Below are positions 7,712-17,054 of a stretch of 64,000 bases of DNA, piece after piece. The position numbers were made by a program, and so were the translations under genes. Position 1 is the first letter of the stretch. Every line of letters begins with the position of its first letter. Where the stretch lies: NCBI RefSeq assembly GCF_000720325.1, contig NZ_JOJM01000012.1:88635-152634 (forward strand), read 5' to 3'. Origin of the DNA: Streptomyces sp. NRRL B-1347. GTDB lineage: Bacteria > Actinomycetota > Actinomycetes > Streptomycetales > Streptomycetaceae. Below the pieces are notes generated by a model. That model was given only the letters and a program-made list of their open reading frames with translations. It ran no database searches and was not told the origin of the DNA.

Positions 7712-9859
7712 TCACACCGTGAGCACGTCGGCGACGACCGCGTCCAGGTCGTCCTCGTACCCGGCGTCGAACGCCGCTCCGTACGCGTCGTCACCGAGGG
7801 CGGAGCGGGCCTCCGTCTCACAGGCCGCCCGCGCGGTGGCGAAGTCCTCCGAGCCGATGCGCGCGCTGCCGACGGCTTGCCAGAGCCGGTCGGCGGTGCC
7901 GAGGAGGCGGGCGGCCCGCTCGGCGTCACCGGAGGCGACGGCCGCGGAGGCGAGCAGGTCGAGGCAGAGGGCGATGCCGACGCTGTCCTGGAACTGGCGC
8001 TTGCCCCCCGTCGCGGCACGGGCGTGGGCAGCGGCCTCGTCGGGACGGCCGCCGAAGAGCGCGGCGAGGGCCAGCGTGTAGTCGCCGAAGGCGCGCAGCC
8101 AGATCTCGCCGTGCTCCGCGCAGTCGGCGCGCAGCTCGGTGGAGACGGCCCTGGCCTGGTCGAACTGGCCCAGGAAGACATGGGAGAAGGCCCGGGACAA
8201 CCGGATGAGACCCCACGCGGAGCCGTAGCGGCCGCTCGCCGTCCGGGCATCCGGTGCCGCGGTGTGCGTCTCGATCGCTTCCGTGTGCCGGCCGTCCCCG
8301 CCGAGGATGGCACCGGACAGAAAGGCGGCCGCCTGTGAGACGGTGGTGTCGTCGTCCCCGGCCGTGACCTCCTTGAAGGCGGTGGCACACCGGCGGGCCG
8401 TCTCCCAGTCGCCCTGGGTTATGGCGACGAGGCAGCGGGCCCACAGGGCCTTGTCGCGGACGCGCCCGGCGGCCCCGTCCATGGCCAGGGCCCGGTCCAG
8501 ATAGTGCCGCCCCTCCGTGGCGAAGCCGCAGGCGAACCAGACGAACCACAGAGCCCCGCTCAGCTCCAGGGCACCCTGCCCGTCACCCTCGGTCAGACAG
8601 AAGTCAAGCGCGGCACGGAAGTTGGCGTGCTCGGAGTTCGTACGCCGGTACCAGTCCGCCTGCTCCGGACCGAACCAGGCGGCGTCCGCGGTGCGGGCGA
8701 GAGCCAGGTAGTGGTCCAGGTGGCGGCGGCGTACCCGCTGCTCCTCGCCGAGGCCGCGCAGCCAGAACGCGCCGAACTCGCGGATGGTGTCCAGCATCCG
8801 GTAGCGCGACTCGGACCCCTCCGGCACCCACTCCACGATCGAGCTCTGCACGAGCGACGTGAGCAGCCCCGACACGTCCTGGACGGGCAGGCGGTCGTCC
8901 GCGCACACCCGTCGGGCCGCCTCCCTGTCGAAGCTGCCCGCGAACACGGAAAGGCGCGCCCAGGCGAGGCGTTGGGCGGGGGTGCACAGCTGGTGGCTCC
9001 AGCCGATGGCGGTGCGCAGCGCCTGGTGCCAGGGCGGATCCGCCGCGTACACCGGCTGGCGCGACTCGCCGAGCACCTCGAAGCGGTCTTCGAGGCGCCG
9101 GTTCAGTTCCCCCGGCGTCATCTCGCCGAGCCGGGCGGCCGCCAACTCGATGGCGAGGGGCAGCCCTTCGAGGCGCCGGCACAGGGCGGCCGACTCGCCA
9201 CCGTCGGCACGGCCGTGCGCCGCTCCGCCCGCCCGCCGGGCGAGGAGGGCCAGCGCGTCGGCCTCGGGCAGGGGGCACAGCGGTACGACGTCCTCGACGG
9301 ACAGGCCGAGCGGACGGCGGCTGGCGGCGAGGACCCGCAAGCCCGGCGCCACCATCAGCAGGGCCGCCACCGCTTCGGCGCACTCCCGGACCAGGTGCTC
9401 ACAGGTGTCCAGGACGAGCAGGAGTTCGCACCCGGCCAGGTACTCGGCGACCACGTCGAGCATCGGCCGGGTGCTCTGGTCGACCAGCGGCAGCGCCTCG
9501 GCGATGGCGTACGTCAGCATAGCGCCGTCCACCAGTGGTGAAAGCTCCACCCACCAGACGCCGTCGGGGAAGCGCGGCCGCACCTCGGCGACGGCGTGCC
9601 GGGCGAGCCGGGTCTTCCCGACCCCGCCGACCCCGGTCACCGTCACCAGACGGTACCGGGCCAACCGGCCCGCGACCTCCGCCAGTTCACCGCGCCGCCC
9701 GACCAGACCGGTGTCGCTCACCCGCGGCGGGCCCCCACCTCCGGTCCGTGTGACTTCGCCACCTTCGCCCCCCTTGAGTTCCCACACGAGGCGGTCCCGG
9801 CCGCGCTCGACGCTACCGGCGGCGCGGTAGGCGTGCTCGGGCTGTGGCGAATTGGCCAC
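7712..9859 (-). CDS. NB-ARC/TPR ATPase (AfsR-like without DNA-binding domain)
   Basis: A 715-aa STAND-type protein. After a ~50-residue tail comes an NB-ARC module: LVGRRGELAEV, Walker A GVGGVGKT (76-83), Walker B LLLVLDTCEHL, and sensor region VLAASRRPLGL with GLPLAIELAAARL. The rest (about 400-715) is TPR-like helical solenoid. SARP/AfsR and LuxR-LAL regulators share this ATPase and TPR layout, but here neither an N-terminal OmpR-like domain nor a C-terminal LuxR helix-turn-helix is present, so it is a DNA-binding-free signalling ATPase or assembly switch. It is divergent from the SpoIIE phosphatase at 9946, with starts 86 bp apart, so shared control is possible. Function in detail unknown. 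Confidence 0.88.
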   Translation of the reverse strand: MANSPQPEHAYRAAGSVERGRDRLVWELKGGEGGEVTRTGGGGPPRVSDTGLVGRRGELAEVAGRLARYRLVTVTGVGGVGKTRLARHAVAEVRPRFPDGVWWVELSPLVDGAMLTYAIAEALPLVDQSTRPMLDVVAEYLAGCELLLVLDTCEHLVRECAEAVAALLMVAPGLRVLAASRRPLGLSVEDVVPLCPLPEADALALLARRAGGAAHGRADGGESAALCRRLEGLPLAIELAAARLGEMTPGELNRRLEDRFEVLGESRQPVYAADPPWHQALRTAIGWSHQLCTPAQRLAWARLSVFAGSFDREAARRVCADDRLPVQDVSGLLTSLVQSSIVEWVPEGSESRYRMLDTIREFGAFWLRGLGEEQRVRRRHLDHYLALARTADAAWFGPEQADWYRRTNSEHANFRAALDFCLTEGDGQGALELSGALWFVWFACGFATEGRHYLDRALAMDGAAGRVRDKALWARCLVAITQGDWETARRCATAFKEVTAGDDDTTVSQAAAFLSGAILGGDGRHTEAIETHTAAPDARTASGRYGSAWGLIRLSRAFSHVFLGQFDQARAVSTELRADCAEHGEIWLRAFGDYTLALAALFGGRPDEAAAHARAATGGKRQFQDSVGIALCLDLLASAAVASGDAERAARLLGTADRLWQAVGSARIGSEDFATARAACETEARSALGDDAYGAAFDAGYEDDLDAVVADVLTV

Positions 9860-9945
9860 GGACCGTCATCGAAGCTGGCACAGTACCCCGCACGCAGGGG
9901 TCGCGCGCGGAAAACCGAACTTCACCGGACGACCAGGGGGACGCA

Positions 9946-11016
9946 GTGGAAACACGGAGCAAGTGGCTCGCCACAGCGGTAGCGGCGGAGGCCGCCGCGG
10001 CCTCGGTCACCATCCTCACCCAGCTGCCGCTGCACGCGCTGCTCCTGGCCGGGCCGCTCCTTGCCGCCCAACGGCTCTCGGCACGCATCGCCGCCGCTTT
10101 GGGCGTCGCCGCCCTGGCCCTGGCCCTGCTCGGATCGCCGCCCGCCTCCGTGCACGACCTGGCCTCCCTGCTGAACATCGCGGCGGTCTCCATCTGGGCG
10201 GCGGTGACGGCGCACTCCCGCGTACGCGCCGAGCGCGCGCTCGACAGCATGACCCGACTCGCCGACACCGCGCAGGAGGCCCTGGCCCGTCCGCTGCCCG
10301 ACCGCGTCGGCCACGTCGACCTCGCCGTGCACACCCGCCCCGCCGACGGGCACGCCCGCATCGGCGGCGACGTCCACGACGCCGTGCTCACCGCGGCGGG
10401 CCCGCGCGTGCTGCTCGCCGACGTCAAGGGGCACGGCGTCCAGGCGATGCGGGTGGCCGCCGCCGTCCTGGCCGCCTTCCGGCGCACCGCCGCCACCGAA
10501 CCCGACCCGGTCCGGCTCGCCCACACCCTCGACGAGCACCTCGGGCCCGACCTCGGCCCGGAGGACTTCGTCACCCTGCTGCTCGTCGACTTCCACCCCG
10601 GTGAGGCCCACATCGTCAACTGCGGTCACCCGCCTCCAGTACGCACCGGCCGACGGCTGCACCTGCTCTCCCCGCCCCGGTCCTCACCCCCGCTGGGCCT
10701 GCGCCCCGCCCCCTGTCTGCAACGCGTCCATCTGACGCCGGGGCAGCGCCTGCTCCTGTACACCGACGGCCTCACCGACGCCCGCGACGCCGACGGGACC
10801 CCCTTCCCGCTCGACGCCCCGCAGTGCCACGCCGCCCTGACCGCGCCCGCGCCGCACGACGCGCTGCGGGGCCTGACCGATCTGCTGCGCCGCCACACCG
10901 GCGGCCTGCCGCTCACGGACGACCTCACCCTGCTGCTCGCCCAGCCCGCCCCGGCTCCGGCCGACCGGGTCCACGACACGTCCCCGCGGTCGGCGGGCCG
11001 CTCCTCGACGGCGTGA
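9946..11016 (+). CDS. Membrane-anchored SpoIIE/PP2C serine phosphatase
   Basis: About 356 aa. The start is GTG at 9946 because AGGGGGAC lies just upstream; an upstream ATG at 9844 would overlap the divergent gene. Residues ~8-90 hold hydrophobic helices (VAAEAAAASVTILTQLPLHA, ALALALLGSPP, NIAAVSIWAAV), so it is membrane-bound. The catalytic PP2C_SIG domain follows: metal ligands in ARIGGDVHD (140-145) and LADVKGHG, then FVTLLLVDFHPG and LLLYTDGLTDARD, with LTDDLTLLLAQ at the end. Such proteins dephosphorylate anti-anti-sigma factors. No STAS or RsbW-type partner is nearby, so it is an orphan phosphatase. It ends 30 bp from the convergent serine hydrolase gene. Confidence 0.9.
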   Translation: METRSKWLATAVAAEAAAASVTILTQLPLHALLLAGPLLAAQRLSARIAAALGVAALALALLGSPPASVHDLASLLNIAAVSIWAAVTAHSRVRAERALDSMTRLADTAQEALARPLPDRVGHVDLAVHTRPADGHARIGGDVHDAVLTAAGPRVLLADVKGHGVQAMRVAAAVLAAFRRTAATEPDPVRLAHTLDEHLGPDLGPEDFVTLLLVDFHPGEAHIVNCGHPPPVRTGRRLHLLSPPRSSPPLGLRPAPCLQRVHLTPGQRLLLYTDGLTDARDADGTPFPLDAPQCHAALTAPAPHDALRGLTDLLRRHTGGLPLTDDLTLLLAQPAPAPADRVHDTSPRSAGRSSTA

Positions 11017-11046
11017 CGGTGCTGCCGGTCGGCCGCCCGCGCGGCC

Positions 11047-12264
11047 CTAGCGGTCACGGCCTCCCCGCAGCGCGTTGTTCACCAGGCGGAGCGTGGCGGC
11101 GGCCTGAGCGTCCGCTTGCGCCTCCGCGGTGGGCAGGGTGAACGTCGCGGACGTCACGGCGCGGGCGCCGTCCCCCGTGACGCCGCACTCCGAGACCACG
11201 CCGAGGTGTGTCCCGCCGTGGAACCAGATGCCCGTGTCGGTGCCCGCCACCGGCCGCCAGGCGATGCCGAGGCCGTAGCGGACGCCCTTCGCCCGGATCC
11301 AGTCCTCGGCCGGGACGGTCCGCTTCATCGCCGCCAGCTGGGCCGGGCGCAGCAGGCGTCCGCCCATCAGGGCGCGCAGGAAGACCCCGTGGTCGCGGGC
11401 CGTACTGATGAGGCCGCCGTCCGCGCCGCTGACCGCGGCGATGGTGGTGTCGGTCAGGCGCGCGCTGCCGGGGAACTGCGTGTACGCCGTCGCCGTCGGC
11501 TGCGGGACGTAGGCGGAGCCGCCCGGGATCAGCGTGTGCCGCAGGCCGAGCGGCTCGATGACGCGCTCGTGGATCTCCTGTGCCCACGGACGGCCCGTGA
11601 CGGCCTCGATGATGAGGCCCGCGACGACGTAGTTGGTGTTGGCGTAGCCCCAGCGCCGCTCGCCCGCCGGGTCGTCGCGGCGCGGGAGCCACTGCGGCGG
11701 CTTCGTCAGCGCGGCCGCCAGCTGCTCCTGCGGCGTGTGCGTGCGGAACCGTCCCTTGCGGTACGCCTCGGGCGTGAACTCGCCCTCCGACACCGCGAGG
11801 TAGTCGTTCAGACCGCTGGTCTGGCGCAGCAGATTGGCGACGGTGATCCTGCCGCCGTCGTTGCCGTTGCCCCGGATCGCGCCGGGCAGCCTGCGCTCGA
11901 CCGTGTCCGTCAGCGCGAGCTTGCCCTCGCCGACGAGCTGGAGGACGACCACGGCGGTGAAGGTCTTGGTGTCGCTGCCGATGCGGTAGTACGCGTCCCG
12001 GGGCACCGGCCGATCGGACCCCAGGTCCGCCACTCCGGCGCGTGCCGTGGCGCGGCCGTGCGCGGTCTGCACCTCGGCGACGACCCCGGTGGCGCCGGTC
12101 GCCCGGACGGCGTCGACATCGGCCTGGAGGGCGTCGTGCCCGGCGGCGGGGGCCGCCGTGCCGTGTGCAGCCGCCGCGGCCTCGGGGGCCGCGCCCGCGA
12201 GCAGGGCCCCGGCGGCGACCGCCATGGTGGTGCGTCGGCTCAGCGCGGGTACGGTCCTGGTCAT
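11047..12264 (-). CDS. Secreted D-Ala-D-Ala carboxypeptidase/beta-lactamase-like serine hydrolase
   Basis: A 405-aa exported protein. The start is the ATG at 12264, which overlaps the stop of the upstream hydrolase gene by four bases (ATGA), so translation is coupled. An RR-containing N-terminus (ALSRRTTMAVAAGALLAGAA) is a likely Tat signal peptide. Active-site motifs: SDTK (Ser97, Lys100), YANTNY and WFHGGTHLG. Relatives are DD-carboxypeptidases of the R61 type and esterases; the substrate here could be peptidoglycan stem peptides or another D-amino-acid peptide. It pairs in an operon with a secreted TAP-like peptidase, which suggests joint extracellular peptide processing. Confidence 0.9.
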   Translation of the reverse strand: MTRTVPALSRRTTMAVAAGALLAGAAPEAAAAAHGTAAPAAGHDALQADVDAVRATGATGVVAEVQTAHGRATARAGVADLGSDRPVPRDAYYRIGSDTKTFTAVVVLQLVGEGKLALTDTVERRLPGAIRGNGNDGGRITVANLLRQTSGLNDYLAVSEGEFTPEAYRKGRFRTHTPQEQLAAALTKPPQWLPRRDDPAGERRWGYANTNYVVAGLIIEAVTGRPWAQEIHERVIEPLGLRHTLIPGGSAYVPQPTATAYTQFPGSARLTDTTIAAVSGADGGLISTARDHGVFLRALMGGRLLRPAQLAAMKRTVPAEDWIRAKGVRYGLGIAWRPVAGTDTGIWFHGGTHLGVVSECGVTGDGARAVTSATFTLPTAEAQADAQAAATLRLVNNALRGGRDR

Positions 12265-13820
12265 CGGGTCACCTCGGTGGCGGCGCAGGTCACGTCGGCG
12301 GCGGGCAGCTGCCCGCCGCGCAGATAGTCGTTGACGGCCCGGTCGGCGCACGGCACGGGGCGGTGCCCGTCGACGCCGCGCCCGTACACGCCGTGCGCAC
12401 GGATGTCCGCCGTCACCAGACGCGAGCCGGTGAGCTTGCGGTGCAGCGCGAGACCGCCTTCGTAGGGGACGTTGTTGTCACGGCGGGCCTGGAGCATCAG
12501 GACGGGCACGCTGTTGCCGATCCTGGTGCCCGGCTCGCGCGGCTCGGTGTCCCAGAACGCGCACGGAGCGATCATGCCGTTGACGTACGGGCCGAAGACC
12601 GGCTGGGTGGCGCGGCTGCGGACGCTGTTGCGCCAGTACGCCTCGGGGTCCGCGGGCCAGCCGCCCGCGGGCCAGCCGCCGTCACCGCACATGAAGATCG
12701 CACCGCCCACGAAGCTGTCCGCGAGCTCGGGCGAGGACAGCAGTTCCAGCATGGCGGCCAGTTCCGGACCCGGCTCGACGGGCTTGCCCGCGGCGGCGTC
12801 GACCAGGTCGCGCACGATGGCCGCGAGGGCCGGGTCGTTCTCCTGGTGCTGGATGGGCTGCTTCAGGATCAGGCGCAGGACGGGGGCGTTGAGCCGCAGC
12901 CCCGCGATGTCGACGGGCCGCCGCTCGGCCCGGTCGAGCAGCCGCTGCACCGTGGCCCGCACCTGGGCGGCGGTGCGGCCGAGCCGGTACGTGCCGTGGT
13001 GCTTCGCGGCCCACCCGGCCCATTCGTCGAGGGACTTCTCCAGCGGCTCGCCGGAGCGCCGGAACAGTTCGTACTGCGTGGCCGCCGGGTCCGTGGACGA
13101 GTCGATGACGATGCGGTCGGCGCGGCGCGGGAACATCTGGGTGTAGACGGCGCCCAGGTCGGCGCCGTAGGACACGCCGTAGTACGACAGCTTGCGCTCG
13201 CCGAGGGCGGCCCGGATCGCGTCCATGTCCCGCGCCACGTTGCGGGTGGAGGCGTGCGGCAGGAGTTCGGCGTTGTCGCCGTGCTCGCCGCAGCGCCGCG
13301 CCTGGTCCCGCGCGGACTCCACCGAGGCCTCGAAGTCCTTCCGGGCGGACGTCCTCGGCCCGGGCTTCGTGGGCGGCCCCGCCGGGGTGCAGGTGAGCGG
13401 GCTGCTCTCGCCGAGGAACCGGGGATCGAAGCCGATCAGGTCGTAGCGGTCCGCCACGTCCTTCAGGGCGGGGCGCAGGGAGAGGGGGTGCGCGAGCCCG
13501 GTCCCGCCGGGGCCGCCGGGGTTGGACAGCAGGATGCCGCGCCGGTCGCCCGGGGACTTGGCCTTGATGCGGGAGATCGCGAGCTGGATCGTACGGCCGC
13601 CGGGCCGGGAGTAGTCGAGGGGCACGGTCACCTTGGCGCACTGCGCGCCCGCTTCGTTGAGCTCCTTCTGCTCCGCGGAACAGGCGCCCCAGTCGAGGCG
13701 CTGCTGCGGCGCGGAGCGGACGGGGGCGGGGCCGGGGGCGGGTGAGGCCGTCGCCGGGACGGCTCCGGAGAGCAAGCCCACCAGGCCGAGGCTGATGGTG
13801 ACGGCGGGTGCGACGCGCAT
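12261..13820 (-). CDS. Secreted alpha/beta hydrolase, tripeptidyl-aminopeptidase-like
   Basis: A 519-aa exported hydrolase. A signal peptide (VTISLGLVGLLSGAVPATAS) is followed by the S33/TAP-like fold: oxyanion-hole NPGGPGGTGL, nucleophile elbow GVSYG (Ser217), acid in LQARRDNNVP and His in IRAHGVYG, with the TAP C-terminal cap. Cys pairs typical of secreted TAPs are present (WGACS, GAQCAK, PLTCTP, MIAPCAF). The family removes N-terminal tri- or dipeptides from extracellular proteins. AAAAGGAG sits a few bases before the ATG. It is the first gene of a two-gene operon with the downstream serine hydrolase (four-base overlap). Confidence 0.92.
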   Translation of the reverse strand: MRVAPAVTISLGLVGLLSGAVPATASPAPGPAPVRSAPQQRLDWGACSAEQKELNEAGAQCAKVTVPLDYSRPGGRTIQLAISRIKAKSPGDRRGILLSNPGGPGGTGLAHPLSLRPALKDVADRYDLIGFDPRFLGESSPLTCTPAGPPTKPGPRTSARKDFEASVESARDQARRCGEHGDNAELLPHASTRNVARDMDAIRAALGERKLSYYGVSYGADLGAVYTQMFPRRADRIVIDSSTDPAATQYELFRRSGEPLEKSLDEWAGWAAKHHGTYRLGRTAAQVRATVQRLLDRAERRPVDIAGLRLNAPVLRLILKQPIQHQENDPALAAIVRDLVDAAAGKPVEPGPELAAMLELLSSPELADSFVGGAIFMCGDGGWPAGGWPADPEAYWRNSVRSRATQPVFGPYVNGMIAPCAFWDTEPREPGTRIGNSVPVLMLQARRDNNVPYEGGLALHRKLTGSRLVTADIRAHGVYGRGVDGHRPVPCADRAVNDYLRGGQLPAADVTCAATEVTR

Positions 13821-13994
13821 GGTGCTCCTTTTGGATCAAGCGGTGTCGCCCCTGACGTTAGGAGCACGCGCGACGCCACGACATGGGGCTACCCATAGAT
13901 CCTTTGCGGGGGGCAACCACAGACGTGACACCGCGCGCACGCGAAGGCCCGTGGTGTGCCCCGCGCAAGGGCACATCACGGGCCGCCGTCCCCG

Positions 13995-15182
13995 TCAGCG
14001 CGTGCCGACGGCCGCCCGCACGGCCCGCCGGGCCATCTGGCAGTCGTCGTGCAGGCGCCGGAGGAGCAGCCGCTGCTCCTCGCCGGACGGCACGGCGACC
14101 GGATGGGGCGTGCCCGCCGGTGCCACCGGGGCGCCGTCGTGCAGGGTGCGCTGCACCGCCGTCTCGCACATCCTGATCTCGCGCGTGAGCACCAGCATCA
14201 GGTTGACCAGGAACGCGTCGCGCGCCGCCGGGCCCGCCTGCTGGGCGAGCTGGCTGATGTCGCGGCGCGCCACCGGGGCGTCGCCGAGGACCGCCCACAG
14301 CGTCGCCAGGTCGTAGCCGGGCAGGTACCAGCCCGCGTGCTCCCAGTCGACGAGCACCGGACCGGCCGGGGAGAGCAGCACGTTCGACAGGAGCGCGTCG
14401 CCGTGGCAGAACTGCCACATGGCCTGCGGCTGCGAGGCGTACGCGTGCGCTATGCCGTGCAGCAGCTTCTGCAGGTCGCCCATGTCCCGGTCGGTGAGCA
14501 GCCCCAGCTCGTGGAAGCGCGCGATCCGCCGGGGGTAGTCCAGCGGCTTGCCGAACATGTCGTTCGGCGGGCGCCACTGGTTCAGACGGTGCACGGCGCC
14601 CACCGCCGCCCGCACGTCCGCCCGCGGCGGGGCCTCCGCGGGGTGCCGCAGCAGCGCCGCGACCCGGCCCGGCATCCGCTCGATCACCAGGGTGCAGTCG
14701 TCCGGGTCGGCCGCGATGAGCCGCGGCGCGCGCACGGGCGGACGATGCCTGACGAACGAGCGGTATGCAGCTATTTCGTGCCTGATCCGCTCGGCCCACA
14801 AGGGCGAGTGGTCCAGCAGACACTTGGCGACGGCCGTGCTGCGGCCCGTCGTGCCGACGAGCAGGACGGTGCGACCGCTGCGGCGAAGCACCTGCACCGG
14901 ATGGAACTCCGGACAGATGCGGTGCACCGACGCGATGGCGGTGCGCAGCTGCGCGCCTTGGGGGCCGGACAAGTCGAGTCTCCCGCTGAGCGGCCCGTTC
15001 GCGGTCGCCGGCGCACGCCGCGTCCGGCCGGATCCGAGCGGCGCCGACGCGGCGCGCGCCGGGGCCAGATAGGGGCCGCCGCCCTGGAGGGGGACCTCCG
15101 CCGGGCGGGCGGGACCACGGGACGGTGAGTGGGGGCGCAGCGGCCGGGGCGGGGCGGACACGGAGGACGATGCTGCGTACAT
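13995..15182 (-). CDS. Aminoglycoside-phosphotransferase-fold kinase
   Basis: About 395 aa from ATG 15182; the first ~70 residues are a disordered Pro/Arg-rich tail. The APH/choline-kinase fold follows: a small lobe with [20 protein letters not shown], hinge LVIERMPG, catalytic loop HGDALLSN (260-267) and metal-binding LVDWEHAGW (Asp279). It transfers phosphate from ATP to a small hydroxylated substrate; with no resistance or biosynthesis genes beside it, the substrate is unknown. The ATG has no well-spaced SD, so the start could be further inside. It is divergent from the NsdA-like regulator, and the 230-bp gap between them holds an inverted repeat that could control both. Confidence 0.85.
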   Translation of the reverse strand: MYAASSSVSAPPRPLRPHSPSRGPARPAEVPLQGGGPYLAPARAASAPLGSGRTRRAPATANGPLSGRLDLSGPQGAQLRTAIASVHRICPEFHPVQVLRRSGRTVLLVGTTGRSTAVAKCLLDHSPLWAERIRHEIAAYRSFVRHRPPVRAPRLIAADPDDCTLVIERMPGRVAALLRHPAEAPPRADVRAAVGAVHRLNQWRPPNDMFGKPLDYPRRIARFHELGLLTDRDMGDLQKLLHGIAHAYASQPQAMWQFCHGDALLSNVLLSPAGPVLVDWEHAGWYLPGYDLATLWAVLGDAPVARRDISQLAQQAGPAARDAFLVNLMLVLTREIRMCETAVQRTLHDGAPVAPAGTPHPVAVPSGEEQRLLLRRLHDDCQMARRAVRAAVGTR

Positions 15183-15367
15183 GGGCGATACAGATCCCTT
15201 CGTGTGCCTGCGAGTTGCGGCGCCCTCCCGCCCCGGCCTCCGTGGGTGCACCCTGGGGAATGACTCGTGGGGGCCGGGTCGGGGTGGCGCACTCCTACCT
15301 GACACCCCGAGGCCCCTGGCACACCATGTGGCGCACCCTGGCGAACCCTGGCGAATAGTCGCTCAGC

Positions 15368-15392
15368 AACTGACAGACGGTTACTGTCAACT
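15368..15392. promoter_or_regulatory. Inverted repeat between APH-like and NsdA-like genes
   Basis: TGACAG (15371-15376) and CTGTCA (15384-15389) form a perfect inverted repeat with a 7-bp spacer; the similarity extends imperfectly to nine bases per arm. It lies 28 bp before the GTG of the NsdA-like gene and in front of the divergent kinase gene, a good position for an operator. No protein is assigned. Confidence 0.45.
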
Positions 15393-15416
15393 CAGCCGAG
15401 AACCTGGGGGCTTGAC

Positions 15417-16916
15417 GTGAACGGACAACCCAACACCCGCCTTTCGGACCTCTTCGGCCTCGCCGGCTGGTCCAAGGGCGAACTCGCCAGACTGGTGAAC
15501 CGGCAGGCGGCCGCGATGGGTCATCCGCAGCTGGCCACCGACACCTCGCGGGTGCGGCGCTGGATCGACATGGGAGAGATCCCGCGCGATCCCGTGCCGC
15601 GGGTCCTGGCGGTCCTCTTCACCGAGCGTCTCGGCCGTGTCGTGACCATCGAGGACCTCGGTCTGGTCCGGCACGGGCGCGTAGGCAAACAGCGCGCCGA
15701 CGGGAGCGTGGAGCACCCGGACGGCGTGCCGTGGGCGCCCGAGCGAACCGCCGCGGTCCTCACCGAATTCACGGGAATGGACCTCATGCTCAACCGACGC
15801 GGCTTGGTGGGCGCGGGTGCCGCGCTCGCCGCCGGCTCCGCACTCAGCAGCGCCATGCACGACTGGCTGCACACCGATCCGACCCTGAAGGCCGACGCCC
15901 CCCGTCTCGACGATCCCCTGCACGCCGACCCCGCCGGGTTCGACCGCTATGAGGCCGCCCCCATCGGCTCTCAGGAGATCGAGGAACTGGAGCGCTCGGT
16001 CGAGGTGTTCCGCGCCTGGGACGCCTCCCGTGGCGGGGGGCTCCAGCGCAAGGCCGTGGTGGGCCAGTTGAACGAGGTGGGCGGCATGCTCGCCTACCGG
16101 CACCCCGACCACCTCCAGCGACGCCTGTGGGGCGTCGCCGCCAACCTCGCCGTCCTCGCCGGGTGGATGTCCCACGACGTCGGCCTCGAACCCACCGCCC
16201 AGAAGTACTTCGTGATCGCCGCGCACGCGGCCCGCGAGGGCGGCGACCGGCCGCGCGCAGGGGAGGCCCTGTCCCGCGCCGCGCGCCAGATGGTGCACCT
16301 GGGCAAGCCGGACGACGCCCTGGACCTGATGAAGCTCGCCAAGTCCGGCTCGGGCGAGCAGACGCAGCCGCGCACCCAGGCCATGCTGCACACCATCGAG
16401 GCCTGGGCGCAGGCGTCCATGGGCAAGGGCCAGGCGATGCGGCGCACGCTCGGCCGGGCCGAGGACCTGTTCGTCTCCGACAAGGGCGACGTGCCGCCGC
16501 CCAGCTGGATGCAGATGTTCGACGAGGCGGACCTGCACGGCATGCAGGCGCTCGCCTACCGCACGCTCGCGGACCACGACCCGTCCGCCGCGCACGTCGC
16601 CCAGCGCCACGCCAAGGAGGCCATCGCCCTGCGCACCAAGGGCCGTGACCGCTCCACGATCTTCGACTACATCTCGCTGGCGTCGGCCTGCTTCATCGCC
16701 GACGACCCCGAACAGGCCGACCGGTACGCCCGGCTCGCACTGGTGTCGATGGGCTCGAACTCCTCGCACCGCACGTGGGACCGGCTACGGGAGATGTACC
16801 GGCTGACCGCCCAGTACGCGGGCTACCCGAAGATCGAGGACCTGCGCGAGGAGATCAAGCACGCCCTCCCCAAGGCCGCGGGCAGGCCGGGAGGAGGAAA
16901 ATGGGCACGAGCGTGA
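15417..16916 (+). CDS. NsdA-like TPR regulator
   Basis: A 499-aa protein starting with GTG at 15417. The N-terminus (TRLSDLFGLAGWSKGELARL, SRVRRWIDMGEIPRDPVPRV) is a helix-turn-helix-like region found in the Streptomyces NsdA/NsdB group. Residues ~180-480 are tetratricopeptide-like helices. A hydrophobic Ala/Gly stretch near residue 125-145 (LVGAGAALAAGSALSSAM) may mark a linker or membrane contact. NsdA of S. coelicolor represses aerial growth and antibiotic production. The ftsY/amtB neighbours of the classic nsdA locus are absent here, so this may be a paralogue. It is divergent from an APH-fold kinase. Confidence 0.75.
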   Translation: MNGQPNTRLSDLFGLAGWSKGELARLVNRQAAAMGHPQLATDTSRVRRWIDMGEIPRDPVPRVLAVLFTERLGRVVTIEDLGLVRHGRVGKQRADGSVEHPDGVPWAPERTAAVLTEFTGMDLMLNRRGLVGAGAALAAGSALSSAMHDWLHTDPTLKADAPRLDDPLHADPAGFDRYEAAPIGSQEIEELERSVEVFRAWDASRGGGLQRKAVVGQLNEVGGMLAYRHPDHLQRRLWGVAANLAVLAGWMSHDVGLEPTAQKYFVIAAHAAREGGDRPRAGEALSRAARQMVHLGKPDDALDLMKLAKSGSGEQTQPRTQAMLHTIEAWAQASMGKGQAMRRTLGRAEDLFVSDKGDVPPPSWMQMFDEADLHGMQALAYRTLADHDPSAAHVAQRHAKEAIALRTKGRDRSTIFDYISLASACFIADDPEQADRYARLALVSMGSNSSHRTWDRLREMYRLTAQYAGYPKIEDLREEIKHALPKAAGRPGGGKWARA

Positions 16917-17012
16917 GGAACGTCGGGCACGACGGTACGAAGTCGGGGCCAGGTCTTCGTGGCACTCCGGGCCCGCGGAGCACATCGGCCCCGGGGGGCC
17001 ACAGGGCACTCG

Positions 17013-17039
17013 GCGCGGGGCCCGGTCCGGGTCCCGCGC
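17013..17039. terminator. Terminator hairpin
   Basis: GC-rich hairpin (arms about 12 bp with a single mismatch) in the gap between the convergent NsdA-like gene and the PAS-phosphatase gene. Placed to end both transcripts. Confidence 0.55.
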
Positions 17040-17054
17040 GGTGGTCCGTGAGGG

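Noticed and set aside
15385..15390. TTGACA on the - strand as -35 of the APH-like gene
   Set aside because: No -10-like hexamer at 16-18 bp; the sequence is better explained as one arm of the inverted repeat.
15181..15420. A 79-codon + frame between the APH-like and NsdA-like genes
   Set aside because: It crosses the inverted repeat and the NsdA-like start, has no SD and an unlikely amino-acid mix.
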